Below, in pieces: positions 44,349 to 54,071 of a stretch of 64,000 nucleotides of DNA. Under the pieces are notes generated by a model, which worked only from the letters and a program-made list of their open reading frames with translations, was not told where the DNA came from and searched no databases. This stretch comes from Litchfieldia salsa (GTDB taxonomy: Bacteria > Bacillota > Bacilli > Bacillales > Bacillaceae_L), in contig NZ_FNJU01000002.1 in NCBI RefSeq assembly GCF_900104555.1, forward strand, positions 372,001 to 436,000, written 5' to 3'. Position 1 is the first letter of the stretch. Every line of letters begins with the position of its first letter. The position numbers and the translations under genes were made by a program.

Positions 44349-44362
44349 GTGAAAACTTATTA

Positions 44363-44686
44363 TTAACCTAGATGAAGATAAACTTCATCACCTTCAACAG
44401 TTGTTTTATAGGTTTTAACACAGCCATTGTCGGGTTCCTGAACATTCCCATCATCTAAACAAATTTTCCAGTCGTGCATAGGACAAAACACGAACTCACC
44501 ACTCACTATCCCCTCGGATAGAACTCCACCCTTATGAGGACAACGGTTCTCAACAGCTTTTACACTTCCACCTGACAATTTAAAAACTGCAACTTCTAAT
44601 TCACCAACACGTACTGTTTTCCCGATCCGATCCGGTAACTCATCCAATGTACCTACCAATACTCTTGTTAAGCTTTTGTTTACCAT
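44363..44686 (-). CDS. nasE: Nitrite reductase [NAD(P)H] small subunit
   Basis: A 107-residue NirD-type Rieske protein. The 2Fe-2S motif is intact: CPHKGG (Cys, His at residues about 49-51) and [10 protein letters not shown] (Cys, His at about 68-71). It is the small subunit partner of NasD in assimilatory nitrite reduction to ammonium. It lies 32 bp downstream of nasD and ends the operon at a terminator. Confidence 0.93.
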   Translation of the reverse strand: MVNKSLTRVLVGTLDELPDRIGKTVRVGELEVAVFKLSGGSVKAVENRCPHKGGVLSEGIVSGEFVFCPMHDWKICLDDGNVQEPDNGCVKTYKTTVEGDEVYLHLG

Positions 44687-44718
44687 CTAAATGTCCCCCT
44701 TAGAAATAGAATCCTTAT

Positions 44719-47130
44719 TTAAGACTTCACTAGCTCAAACAATTCCTTCTTCGTTTTTTTATTTTCGATAATTTCTTTCCAAGGATCCTTATAAACGGAA
44801 AGGGTTGTATCCATTCTAGCATTAAGTTCATCTCTTTTTTCTTTATCATCTAATACGGTCTTCACATGTTCAAGACCAACACGTTCAATCCAAGCGGATG
44901 TCCGTTCCAAATAATTAGCTGTTTCACGATAATATTGTAAATAAGCACCAGTAATCTCGATGGCTTCTTCATCTGTTTTCACTTTGTAAAGTAAGTCACC
45001 ACCACGAACATGGGTACCTCCGTTTCCTCCAACATATAGCTCCCATCCTCCATCAATCCCTATAAAACCAATATCCTTAAATCCTGACTCAGCGCAACTC
45101 CTAGGACACGCAGATACCGCCATTTTAACTTTATGTGGTGTTTGTAATCCTTCAAACTTCTTTTCGAGCGTAATTCCAAGTCCCATCGAATCTTGTGTAC
45201 CGAACCGACAGAACTGTTCTCCAACACAAGTTTTAACCGTTCTTAATGATTTTCCATAAGCAAATCCCGATGGCATATCAAGCTCTTCCCAAACACTTGG
45301 CAAATCTTCTTTCTTTACTCCAAATAAATCAATTCGTTGCCCTCCAGTTACCTTCACAAGAGGTATTTCAAACTTATCAACCACATCAGCAATTTTTCTT
45401 AGATCATTAGCGTTCGTTACTCCACCATACATTCTTGGTACAACAGAATACGTTCCATCTTTTTGAATGTTTGCATGCATACGTTCATTAACAAAACGTG
45501 ACTCTCTTTCATCTTGATAGGTCACAGGATTTACCATGCCTAAGTAATAGTTAAGGGCTGGACGGCATTTTGAACACCCTTCAGTTGAACTCCAACCAAG
45601 TACATTCATTACCTCTTTTACGTGCGTTAAGCCTTTAAGTGTTATTTCTTCTATTACTTCCTCTCTTGATAATGAGGTACATCCACAAACCGCTTCTTTT
45701 TGTACGGAGGTATCAAAGTCAGCTCCAAGAGTATGTTGAAGAAGGTCAGCTACAAGTGGTTTACAACCACCACATGAACGAGAAGCCGTTGTGCAGCCTT
45801 TAATTTGATCAACTGTTGTACATCCTTTTTCTTGAATTGCTTGAACGATTGCCCCCTTTGAAACTCCATTACAACCACAAATAATTTCTTCATCACTCAT
45901 AGTAGCAACAAAGCTCTCACCAGCTTCACCGCCAATAGGTTGTAAGATTGCTACTTTCATTGTATCTGATACATCTTCTTGTTTCTGGATCATCGAGAAG
46001 AGTCGGTTTCCGTCTCGACTATCTCCAAATAATACAGCACCAACAATTTTATTCTCTCTAAATACTAATTTCTTATAGATACCATCTTGGTCATCAAACA
46101 CCTTAAGTGCTTTTTTCTCTTCATCCTCAATAAAATCACCAGCTGAAAACACTTCTACACCTGAAACTTTAAGCTGAGTAGACAATACAGAGCCCTTATA
46201 TGGGATTGTTTCTTCACCACAAATATGTTTTGCTAGTACCTTTCCCTGTTCATATAAAGGCGCAACCAATCCATATGGGATTCCATTATGCTCAGCACAT
46301 TCCCCAACAGCATAGATATGAGGGATATTTGTTTGTAGATAATCGTTCACAATGATTCCACGGTTTACAGCAAGACCACCTTCTTTAGCTAGAGCAATAT
46401 TTGGTTTAATTCCGACAGCCATTACAACGAGGTCAGCTTCCACTTGAGTACCGTCCTTAAACGTTACTGCCTCAACTCTTTCATCACCTATAATTGAATC
46501 AGTGTTCTTTTCCAATAAGAATTTCATTCCTTGTTTTTCTAACTCATTTTGTAGCATCTTTCCAGCTGTTTGATCCAATTGACGTTCCATTAAGAACGGA
46601 GCAATATGAATAACAGAAACATCCATTCCTAAGTTTAATAGCCCTCTAGCAGCTTCTAATCCAAGTAACCCTCCACCAATAACAGCAGCCTTTTTAAACT
46701 GTTTTGACGCTGCTAACATTTCATCTGTATCCTTTATATCCCTAAATGCGGTGACTCCTTTTTTATCAGCACCAGGTATAGGAAGGATGAAAGGAAGAGA
46801 ACCAGTAGCCAAAATTAATTCATCATAAGGTTCAATTCTACCTTTATCAGTAACTACTACCTTTTTTCCTGAATCAATGCTTGAGACAGACTCACCTGTA
46901 TATAAAGTTATATTATTTTCCTCATACCAAGCCCAATCATTAATTGTAATATCCTCTACATCTGTATCCCCTTGTAACACCTTTGATAATAAAATTCGAT
47001 TATAATTGGGATGTGGCTCACTCCCAAAAATTGTTATATCAAATTTTTCCTCATTTACTTTTAAAATCTCTTCAATTGCCCGTACACCAGCCATTCCATT
47101 ACCAACTAAAACTAACTTTTTCTTTCCCAT
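44719..47130 (-). CDS. nasD: Nitrite reductase [NAD(P)H] large subunit
   Basis: An 803-residue NirB-type enzyme reducing nitrite to ammonium with NAD(P)H. In order: FAD loop VGNGMAGVRAIEEIL, NAD loop VIGGGLLGLEAARGL, a BFD [2Fe-2S] domain (ICGCNGVSKG ... CTTASRSCGGCKPL) and a second Cys cluster (CGCTSL ... GCSKCRPALNYY). The siroheme/4Fe-4S domain with ligands CVGEQFC (Cx5C) and ACPRSCAESG (Cx3C) is complete, so this paralog is the catalytic one. It lies between nasC and nasE. Confidence 0.94.
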   Translation of the reverse strand: MGKKKLVLVGNGMAGVRAIEEILKVNEEKFDITIFGSEPHPNYNRILLSKVLQGDTDVEDITINDWAWYEENNITLYTGESVSSIDSGKKVVVTDKGRIEPYDELILATGSLPFILPIPGADKKGVTAFRDIKDTDEMLAASKQFKKAAVIGGGLLGLEAARGLLNLGMDVSVIHIAPFLMERQLDQTAGKMLQNELEKQGMKFLLEKNTDSIIGDERVEAVTFKDGTQVEADLVVMAVGIKPNIALAKEGGLAVNRGIIVNDYLQTNIPHIYAVGECAEHNGIPYGLVAPLYEQGKVLAKHICGEETIPYKGSVLSTQLKVSGVEVFSAGDFIEDEEKKALKVFDDQDGIYKKLVFRENKIVGAVLFGDSRDGNRLFSMIQKQEDVSDTMKVAILQPIGGEAGESFVATMSDEEIICGCNGVSKGAIVQAIQEKGCTTVDQIKGCTTASRSCGGCKPLVADLLQHTLGADFDTSVQKEAVCGCTSLSREEVIEEITLKGLTHVKEVMNVLGWSSTEGCSKCRPALNYYLGMVNPVTYQDERESRFVNERMHANIQKDGTYSVVPRMYGGVTNANDLRKIADVVDKFEIPLVKVTGGQRIDLFGVKKEDLPSVWEELDMPSGFAYGKSLRTVKTCVGEQFCRFGTQDSMGLGITLEKKFEGLQTPHKVKMAVSACPRSCAESGFKDIGFIGIDGGWELYVGGNGGTHVRGGDLLYKVKTDEEAIEITGAYLQYYRETANYLERTSAWIERVGLEHVKTVLDDKEKRDELNARMDTTLSVYKDPWKEIIENKKTKKELFELVKS

Positions 47131-47169
47131 CCTTACTCCCCCTTATTCATATTGCAATCCTCAAACCCC

Positions 47170-49305
47170 TTAAATAACTTTGCTGATTTTTACTGCACAT
47201 ACTTTAAATCCAGGCATACGACAAGTTGGATCTAGTTCATTCCCTATCAAATTATTGACATTTTGGGTCTCTGCCCAATGAAAGGGAACAAAAACTGTAT
47301 CTGGTCTTATTTCAGCCGTTATCTTACTTCTAACGACAATGGTTCCTCTTCTAGAGTCAATTTGCACGAGAGATTTATCCTTAATTCCATACCTTTGTGC
47401 AGTTGATGGATGAATCTCAATGTAAGATTCTATATTTCTTGCAGCTAGAGAAGGACTTTTTCGTGTTTGTACACCTGTCAGATAATGAGCCATGACTCTT
47501 CCTGTAGTAAGTAACAAAGGATAGTCTTCACTTGATTGTTCCTTTTCTATTTCAGGACTGTTACGAACAGGAATCATGATTGCTCTATTGTTTTCATGAG
47601 CAAAAACCTCTTCAAAAAGTCGGTCTGTACCTTTATGGTTCACATCTGGACATGGCCACAAGATTCCACCTTCTTCCTTAAGTCGTTGATAAGTGATTCC
47701 ATAATAGTCTGCAATCCCTCCACGACTAGCAATTCTAAGTTCATTAAAGATATCTTCTGCAGATCTGTAAGGGAAATATTCGCCTTTTCCTAGTATTCTC
47801 GCAATCTCAGAAAGAATTTTCCAATCATGCTTCGCTTCGCCTGGAACGTTCTTCTTTGCTTCACGCAAGGTGACCCGCCCTTCGACATTTGTCATTGTTC
47901 CTTCATCCTCGAGATAGGAAGTGCTAGGTAGGATTAAATCGGCAAGTGCAGCTGATTCAGAGATAAACATATCAACAGCCACAAAAAACTCTAGTTTCCC
48001 CAACGCCTTTTTTACAAAATTAGCATTAGGACTTGAAACAATAGGATTTGAAGCAACTAAAAGCATACCTTTTATTTCACCTTCATCAATTTTTTCCATC
48101 ATCTCGTAGGCTGAGACACCTTTTCTAGGTAAATTCTCTTCTTTAATGCCCCAAACTTCTGAAATATACTTTCGATCGATCGGGTTTTCAATTGATCGAT
48201 AGCCAGGCAATTGGTCTGCCTTTTGACCATGTTCTCTACCACCTTGCCCATTTCCTTGACCGGTTATAGCCCCATAACCACAACCTTCCTTTCCAATCTT
48301 CCCTGTAACTAACAGAATGTTCAAAAAGTTTCTTACAGCTAAGTATCCATCAGTTTGCTGTTCAACTCCCCTTGCAGTGAAAACCATTCCAGATTCAGAA
48401 CTCCCAAACATCGTAGCTGCTTTATGGATTTGTTCAGCCTGGACACCTGTTAGTTGACAAATCTCATCGATTTTAAGTTGTGATATATGCTCTTTTAAAG
48501 CTTGATAACCTGTCGTTCGATCGTCAATAAAGGTAGAATCAATGAAATTTCCTTCCATTATTGTTTTCAATAAACCATTTGCAAGTGCAGCATCAGTTCC
48601 AGGTTTTACCTTAAGATGTAAGTCAGCTATTTTAGAGGTCGCTGTATTTCTTGGATCGATAACAATAATAAAAGAACCATTTTCTTTTGCCTTCTCAAAA
48701 TAAGGCATGATGGTTGGCTGACATTCTGCAATATTAGTGCCGGCCAGAATGATACATTTTGAATTAGGTATTTCAGATAAGCTATTGGTGATTCCTCGAT
48801 CGATTCCAAACGCTTGATTTGCAGCAGTTGCTGCTGCCGACATACAAAACCTACCATTATAATCAATGTATTTTGTCTTTAATGCTACTCGAGCAAATTT
48901 GCCTAACAAATAAGATTCCTCATTCGTAAGTGACCCACTACCATATACAGACATTGCATCTTGACCATAATCAGACTGAATTTTTAACACCTTTTCTTTT
49001 ATAAGTGCTAGGGCTTGCTCCCAGGTAATCGGAACAAAGGTACCATCTATTTTTAATAATGGTGTTTTAATACGATCTGAGTGAAATGCATGTTGATGTG
49101 CACTCATTCCCTTTATACATAATCTCCCTTCAGTTGTTGGATTATTTAGGCCAATAACCCGGTAATTTTTTCTCGTAACAATTGATTGTTCGATTAACTG
49201 CATTTTGCATTGCATACTACAAAACGGACACTGAGTATCGTAGATCTTTTCTGATTCAACTTCTTGCTGCTTCGAACGAAAATACTTCAATAACAATTCT
49301 GTCAA
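47170..49305 (-). CDS. nasC: Assimilatory nitrate reductase catalytic subunit
   Basis: About 711 residues, matching B. subtilis NasC. An N-terminal [4Fe-4S] motif (CPFCSMQC and GRLCIKG) precedes the molybdopterin-guanine dinucleotide domains: CMSAAATAANQAFGIDRG with the probable Mo-ligand Cys, the GEGGREHGQ-like GNGQGGREHGQKADQLPG and LLTTGRVMAHYLTG. It reduces nitrate to nitrite with electrons from NasB and lacks the C-terminal BFD domain that long NasA enzymes carry. The TTG at 49305 is chosen since AAAGGGGGGG is five bases upstream; six earlier codons are open but include the ribosome site. Confidence 0.92.
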   Translation of the reverse strand: MTELLLKYFRSKQQEVESEKIYDTQCPFCSMQCKMQLIEQSIVTRKNYRVIGLNNPTTEGRLCIKGMSAHQHAFHSDRIKTPLLKIDGTFVPITWEQALALIKEKVLKIQSDYGQDAMSVYGSGSLTNEESYLLGKFARVALKTKYIDYNGRFCMSAAATAANQAFGIDRGITNSLSEIPNSKCIILAGTNIAECQPTIMPYFEKAKENGSFIIVIDPRNTATSKIADLHLKVKPGTDAALANGLLKTIMEGNFIDSTFIDDRTTGYQALKEHISQLKIDEICQLTGVQAEQIHKAATMFGSSESGMVFTARGVEQQTDGYLAVRNFLNILLVTGKIGKEGCGYGAITGQGNGQGGREHGQKADQLPGYRSIENPIDRKYISEVWGIKEENLPRKGVSAYEMMEKIDEGEIKGMLLVASNPIVSSPNANFVKKALGKLEFFVAVDMFISESAALADLILPSTSYLEDEGTMTNVEGRVTLREAKKNVPGEAKHDWKILSEIARILGKGEYFPYRSAEDIFNELRIASRGGIADYYGITYQRLKEEGGILWPCPDVNHKGTDRLFEEVFAHENNRAIMIPVRNSPEIEKEQSSEDYPLLLTTGRVMAHYLTGVQTRKSPSLAARNIESYIEIHPSTAQRYGIKDKSLVQIDSRRGTIVVRSKITAEIRPDTVFVPFHWAETQNVNNLIGNELDPTCRMPGFKVCAVKISKVI

Positions 49306-49340
49306 AAGTACCCCCCCTTTCAATAAATCAATCTTGAATT

Positions 49341-51707
49341 TTAATAATTACTTTTAATAAAATCCATTTTCCTTGCTAAATACTTTTTGTCTACTTCGAG
49401 GCGTTTTTGTAGTACTTCACACAATTCCTGATCAAAAAGTACTTCTCTTATATGAATAAGACCAAGCCTTGTTATCCATTGCCATGATCGTTCTAAATAA
49501 TTCGCTGTTTCCCGATAGTATTGAATTAGACTAGTAATCATTTTGATAGCATCTAATTCTGTTTGAACAACACACAATAACTCTCCTTCATGAACATTTC
49601 GTCCACTACTTCCTCCAATATAAATCTCCCAACCTCGATCAATCCCAATTACGCCAATATCCTTAGTCGTTGATCCTGCCCCATTATGGATACAAGCAGA
49701 AACCCCTAGTTTCATTTGATAAGGTGTTTTTAAGAATTCCACAGTTTCCTCAATAGCTACTGCTATATTTAAAGCTTTATCCTTATCACATTTGCATTTA
49801 TTTTCTCCAATACAGGTTTTTACATTTCTAACTGTACTTCCATAGGTTAAGCTAAGCGACATATTAAGATCATTCCACACATTCTCAAGATCCTTCTTTT
49901 GTACACCCATTATCTGAATTCGCTGTTCACTAGTTATAGCAACATGAGGTATTGAATATTTTTGTACTATTCTTCCTATTGTTTGAAGTTGCTCCCCATT
50001 TGTAAGCCCACCATACATTTGAGGAATAATTGTATAAGTGCCATCTTTTTGGATAAATGCATTTTTATTCTTATTAATAAATATCGTTTCTTGTTCTGTC
50101 TCATATTCAGGGTAAATCATGCTAAAATAATAATTTAACGCAGGTCTACATGTTCTACACCCTTGATTACTTTTCCAATTAAAGGTTTTAAAAACCTCGT
50201 TTATAGATGTCAGAGATTTTAATTGTATTTGTGTAACCACCTCTTCCTCAGAAAGAGAAGTACAGCTACATAACGTCTTCGCCTTGTAAACTTCGTTATG
50301 ATCTGGGGATTTTGTAAAATCTAAAATATCTTTCACCAACGGTTTACAACTTCCACAAGAACTTGATGCTCTCGTACATTTCTTCACTTGTTCAACCGTT
50401 TCTAATCCATCTCTGGTAATACTCTCGATAATCATCCCTTTCGTCACATTATTACAATTACATACAACACTACTATTCGACATTTCAAGAATAGAAGAAT
50501 TTGATTTTTCTATTGACTGAAGAAGGGACCATTCATCCATTGTTGAAACATCGATTTTCTTTTTGATGAGATCTAGTAATCTAGGTCCATTTGTTGTATC
50601 TCCATACAACACTGCACCAATCAACTTGTTATTCCTTAAAACAACCTTCTTATATACACCTGTTTCCTCATTAAACAATGTTATTGATTTTGCACTATCT
50701 GTTTCTTGAAAGTCCCCTACAGAAAAGACTTCCACTCCAGATACCTTTAATTGTGTTGTAAGAACTGAACCCTTATAACCGTCGTGCTTCATCCCACAGA
50801 TTTGCTTCGCAAGAATTCGTCCCTGCTCGTAGAGTGGTTTTACTAACCCATAAACATTCCCCTGATGCTCTACACATTCACCCACTGCATAAATGTCTTT
50901 TATACTAGTTTCTAAGCGATCGTTCACAATAATTGCACGATTCGTTTCAATTCCACTAAGTTTAGCCAATTCGATATTTGGTCTAACACCTACCGCCATA
51001 ATCACTAAATCAGTCTCTACTATAGAGCCATCTTTAAAACGAATACCTTGCACTCGTTCATTACCGAAGAACGCCTCTGTCTTTTTATCTAAAAGAAACT
51101 TCATACCTTGTCGTTCAAGTGCTTGCTGTAACATCTTAGAGGCTGATAAATCCAGTTGGCGTTCCATAATGACGTTTGAGTTATGAACTACACTTACATC
51201 CATTCCTAGATTCAATAGACCTCTAGCTGCCTCTAATCCTAGTACACCACCACCAATCACTACCGCCTTTTTATCTCCAACTGAACTTTTAAGGATTTTT
51301 TCGCAATCATCTATTGTACGAAATGTAAGAACACCTTCTAAGTCATTCCCTGGTAGCGGAAGAATAAAAGGCTTAGAACCAGTGGCAATGATAAGCTTAT
51401 CAAATGTGAAGATTCGGTTTTTATCAGTTTTTACTGTTTTATTTTCTTTATCAATCCCGATAACCGATTCTTCTATATAGAGATAAATTTGGTTTTGTTT
51501 ATACCACTCTTCTGTATTCAATGTGACCTCATTAATAGAGGCATCTCCCTGAAGTACTGAAGATAATAAGATTCGGTTATAGTTTAAGTGTCGTTCAGAG
51601 CCAAAAATGTAAATTTCAAATCTCGTAGGATCATTGCTGATAATTTCTTCTACACAACGAACACCTGCCATCCCATTTCCAATGACGATTAGCTTTTCCT
51701 TTCTCAT
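49341..51707 (-). CDS. nasB: Nitrate reductase electron-transfer subunit, NirB-like paralog
   Basis: A 788-residue paralog of the nasD product with the same domain order: FAD loop (VIGNGMAGVRCVEEII), NAD loop (VIGGGVLGLEAARGL), BFD-type clusters (VCNCNNVTKG ... CTRASSSCGSCKPL; LCSCTSL ... GCRTCRPALNYY). The siroheme-type region is degraded: CIGENKC keeps Cx5C near residue 634, but ACPRSC of NasD reads ACIHNG near 670, losing one 4Fe-4S ligand. It therefore probably passes NAD(P)H electrons to NasC rather than reducing nitrite, as in B. subtilis nasBC. First gene of the nas operon, with a TnrA-like box upstream. Confidence 0.9.
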   Translation of the reverse strand: MRKEKLIVIGNGMAGVRCVEEIISNDPTRFEIYIFGSERHLNYNRILLSSVLQGDASINEVTLNTEEWYKQNQIYLYIEESVIGIDKENKTVKTDKNRIFTFDKLIIATGSKPFILPLPGNDLEGVLTFRTIDDCEKILKSSVGDKKAVVIGGGVLGLEAARGLLNLGMDVSVVHNSNVIMERQLDLSASKMLQQALERQGMKFLLDKKTEAFFGNERVQGIRFKDGSIVETDLVIMAVGVRPNIELAKLSGIETNRAIIVNDRLETSIKDIYAVGECVEHQGNVYGLVKPLYEQGRILAKQICGMKHDGYKGSVLTTQLKVSGVEVFSVGDFQETDSAKSITLFNEETGVYKKVVLRNNKLIGAVLYGDTTNGPRLLDLIKKKIDVSTMDEWSLLQSIEKSNSSILEMSNSSVVCNCNNVTKGMIIESITRDGLETVEQVKKCTRASSSCGSCKPLVKDILDFTKSPDHNEVYKAKTLCSCTSLSEEEVVTQIQLKSLTSINEVFKTFNWKSNQGCRTCRPALNYYFSMIYPEYETEQETIFINKNKNAFIQKDGTYTIIPQMYGGLTNGEQLQTIGRIVQKYSIPHVAITSEQRIQIMGVQKKDLENVWNDLNMSLSLTYGSTVRNVKTCIGENKCKCDKDKALNIAVAIEETVEFLKTPYQMKLGVSACIHNGAGSTTKDIGVIGIDRGWEIYIGGSSGRNVHEGELLCVVQTELDAIKMITSLIQYYRETANYLERSWQWITRLGLIHIREVLFDQELCEVLQKRLEVDKKYLARKMDFIKSNY

Positions 51708-51776
51708 TTCATTGCACCTCCAGTAAGGGGAAGAAAATTAACTAACACTTTTTAAATATTCAAATAATTAATCTCA

Positions 51777-51793
51777 TGTTAGATGTTATCACA
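51777..51793. promoter_or_regulatory. TnrA/GlnR box, nasB side
   Basis: TGTTAGATGTTATCACA fits the TnrA pattern TGTNA-N7-TNACA exactly. It lies 70 bp upstream of the nasB start. In B. subtilis TnrA activates nas transcription under nitrogen limitation. Confidence 0.65.
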
Positions 51794-51996
51794 TTAAAAG
51801 TTAAAAAACATCACTTTTTTCTAAAAAAACCAATACTTCTTTTCTCGAAACATTCCACCCTTTATCGCGATAACGCTTTCAAATTAATCCACTTAAAAAC
51901 ACCGGTACGAAAGTAAAACTTTTTTTATTTTTAACTGTAAGCGCTTTTAAACTTATCATTACAGTGATAACGAGATAATACCAAGTTACTTAGTTG

Positions 51997-52013
51997 TGTT
52001 AGATTTTCTTACA
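51997..52013. promoter_or_regulatory. TnrA/GlnR box, nitrate transporter side
   Basis: TGTTAGATTTTCTTACA fits TGTNA-N7-TNACA exactly and has the AT-rich core of strong TnrA boxes. A -10-like TATGAT at 52044-52049 would put the box centre near -51, the usual activating distance. Also nearby (about 51937-51950), TGTAAGCGCTTTTA resembles a cre box with one mismatch. Confidence 0.7.
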
Positions 52014-52089
52014 TAAAGGGTGACAAAATTATACCGATGTGTATATGATTAAGTAATTTTAAAATTCTGAAATATGAAGGAGGGCTTTT

Positions 52090-53604
52090 ATGAAGGTCGC
52101 AGATTTATTTAAGTACAAAGATGAGCGAATGAAAATTTTACACTTTACCTGGCTAGCATTTTTCATCTCTTTTTTCACCTGGTATAATATGGCGCCAATG
52201 GCAACAACAATGATGCAAAGTATGAATTGGTTAACACCTCAGCACATTGCTGCATTAGGAATATTAAACGTAGCATTAACCATTCCGGCTCGTATCATAA
52301 TCGGAACACTTTTAGATCGTTTTGGTCCTAGAGTTATTTACTCCGCCCTATTGATCGTCATGTCGATTCCAGCAATTGTATTTGCATTTGCTGACACTTG
52401 GCTCCAATTAATGATTTCAAGGTTAATACTTGGAAGTATTGGAGCTAGCTTTGTAATCGGGATTCGAATGGTATCTGAATGGTTCCCACCAAAAGATGTT
52501 GGGTTTGCAGAAGGAATTTATGGTGGTTGGGGAAATTTTGGTTCAGCCGCAGCTGCTATGGTTCTCCCGTATATCGGTTTAACACTTTTCGGTGGTGAAG
52601 ATGGTTGGAGATACGCTTTAGCAATAACAGGAGTTATTTGTTTCGTATATGGTATTATCTTTTACTTTGTCGTTCGTGACACACCAGAAGGAAAGCCTTT
52701 AATTAAACCTAAAAAAACAGGTGCTATGGAGGTTAGTACCTGGGGTGATATGGTACAGTTGATCCTCTGGTCTATTCCTCTAGGAGGAGCACTAGTAGTT
52801 AGTTCTTGGCGTTTAGAACAACTTAACTTTATAACAGAAAATGTGTTATATACACTTTGGGTGGTAATTGGTCTAGTATTAATTTATCAAGTATATCAAA
52901 TCTTGAAAGTGAATGTTCCTATTCTAAAAGTTGGTGTACCAAAGGATGATCAATATAAATTCAAAAATGTCGCAGCATTAAATAGTACTTATTTCGCTAA
53001 CTTTGGAGCTGAACTTGCTATTGTATCGATGCTTCCGATGTTCTTTCAATTAACATTTTCCCTTACACCTGCAACAGCAGGTTTAATCGCAGCTTCCTTT
53101 GCTTTTATCAACCTAGTTGCCCGCCCTTTGGGTGGGTTACTATCAGACCGAATGGGTAGCCGAAGAAATGTTATGCTTGTTTACATGATAGGAATATCCT
53201 TAGGCCTACTAGGTATGGGATTCATTGATTCAAGTTGGCCTCTTGTATTCGCTGTATTACTAACAATGCTAACTTCTGTATTTGTACAAGGAGCTGAGGG
53301 AGCAACATTTGCAGTTATTCCGATGATAAAGAAGAGAATCACCGGACAAATAGCTGGAATGGCTGGAGCTTTCGGGAATGTTGGAGCTACTATTTACTTA
53401 ACTTTATACACCTTTGTTACACCACAACAATTCTTCTTCATTCTCGCAGGTGGTGCAATTACAAGTTTTGTTATCTGTTACTTTTGTTTAGAGGAACCCA
53501 AAAATTCATTTGGAGAAGAATATTATTTGTCCTCTCAAGATCAACAACCAGAAGAATCACCTGCTTTTGTTGAAGAACCCCCGCTTAAGAAGAACGCTCT
53601 ATAA
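52090..53604 (+). CDS. nasA: Nitrate/nitrite MFS transporter (NarK/NasA type)
   Basis: A 504-residue MFS protein with 12 helices and the NNP-family traits: WYNMAPM in helix 1, GTLLDRFGPRVIYS (motif A), the first nitrate signature near GIRMVSEWFPPKDVGFAEGIYGGWGNFGSA and the second near GAEGATFAVIPMIKKRITGQIAGMAGAFGNVGA. A 50-residue central loop and acidic C-tail add length. It is divergent from nasBCDE and shares a regulatory region with two TnrA boxes, so it most likely imports nitrate for assimilation. AAGGAGG is six bases upstream. Confidence 0.92.
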   Translation: MKVADLFKYKDERMKILHFTWLAFFISFFTWYNMAPMATTMMQSMNWLTPQHIAALGILNVALTIPARIIIGTLLDRFGPRVIYSALLIVMSIPAIVFAFADTWLQLMISRLILGSIGASFVIGIRMVSEWFPPKDVGFAEGIYGGWGNFGSAAAAMVLPYIGLTLFGGEDGWRYALAITGVICFVYGIIFYFVVRDTPEGKPLIKPKKTGAMEVSTWGDMVQLILWSIPLGGALVVSSWRLEQLNFITENVLYTLWVVIGLVLIYQVYQILKVNVPILKVGVPKDDQYKFKNVAALNSTYFANFGAELAIVSMLPMFFQLTFSLTPATAGLIAASFAFINLVARPLGGLLSDRMGSRRNVMLVYMIGISLGLLGMGFIDSSWPLVFAVLLTMLTSVFVQGAEGATFAVIPMIKKRITGQIAGMAGAFGNVGATIYLTLYTFVTPQQFFFILAGGAITSFVICYFCLEEPKNSFGEEYYLSSQDQQPEESPAFVEEPPLKKNAL

Positions 53605-53607
53605 GAA

Positions 53608-53642
53608 GACAAAGAGGATGGGTTTATCCCATCCTCTTTGTC
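53608..53642 (+). terminator. Terminator of the nitrate transporter gene
   Basis: GACAAAGAGGATGGG pairs perfectly with CCCATCCTCTTTGTC over 15 bp around a five-base loop. The following TGTCTATTTGATT is only moderately T-rich. Confidence 0.8.
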
Positions 53643-53682
53643 TGTCTATTTGATTATATCAAGCATGTTTTTACTTAGATTT

Positions 53683-53950
53683 CGGGCACCTATCTCCGTT
53701 TGGATTACCTTTTTCCATCCTTCACCGTGATCACGGGCACTTATCTCCGTTTGGATTACCTTTTTCCATCCTTCACCATGATCAGGGGCACTTATCTCCT
53801 CTTTGGTTACCTCTTTTCATCCTTCACCGTGATTACGGGCACTTATCTCCTCTTTGGTTACCTCTTTTCATCCTTCACCATGATCACGGGCACTTATCTC
53901 TTCTTTGATTACCTTTTTTCATCCTTCACCGTGAACACGGGCACCTATGA
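53683..53950. repeat. 51-bp tandem minisatellite, five units plus a partial
   Basis: Units begin at 53683, 53734, 53785, 53836, 53887 and 53938, exactly 51 bp apart, each starting (C/G)GGGCACYTATCTC and continuing TTTGGATTACCTTTTTCC then ATCCTTCACC. Adjacent units differ at a few positions. The 51-bp period is 17 codons, so one frame stays open from a TTG at 53700, but it has no ribosome site and no plausible product. It fills most of the gap between the nitrate transporter terminator and the folD riboswitch. Confidence 0.9.
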
Positions 53951-54071
53951 CCACTTTAATAACCGATACCTATTCAAGCTCAAAAAACAGAATTTTCAGA
54001 CTTAAATAATCTTATTTCCTCACATTTAAAATCATGTTATGATAATGATGAATTTAACCATATATAATGCA

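Noticed and set aside
53700-54005. 101-residue frame made of 17-residue repeats (YLFPSFT type)
   Set aside because: The frame stays open only because the DNA repeat length is 51 bp. It starts at TTG without a ribosome site and changes character outside the array.
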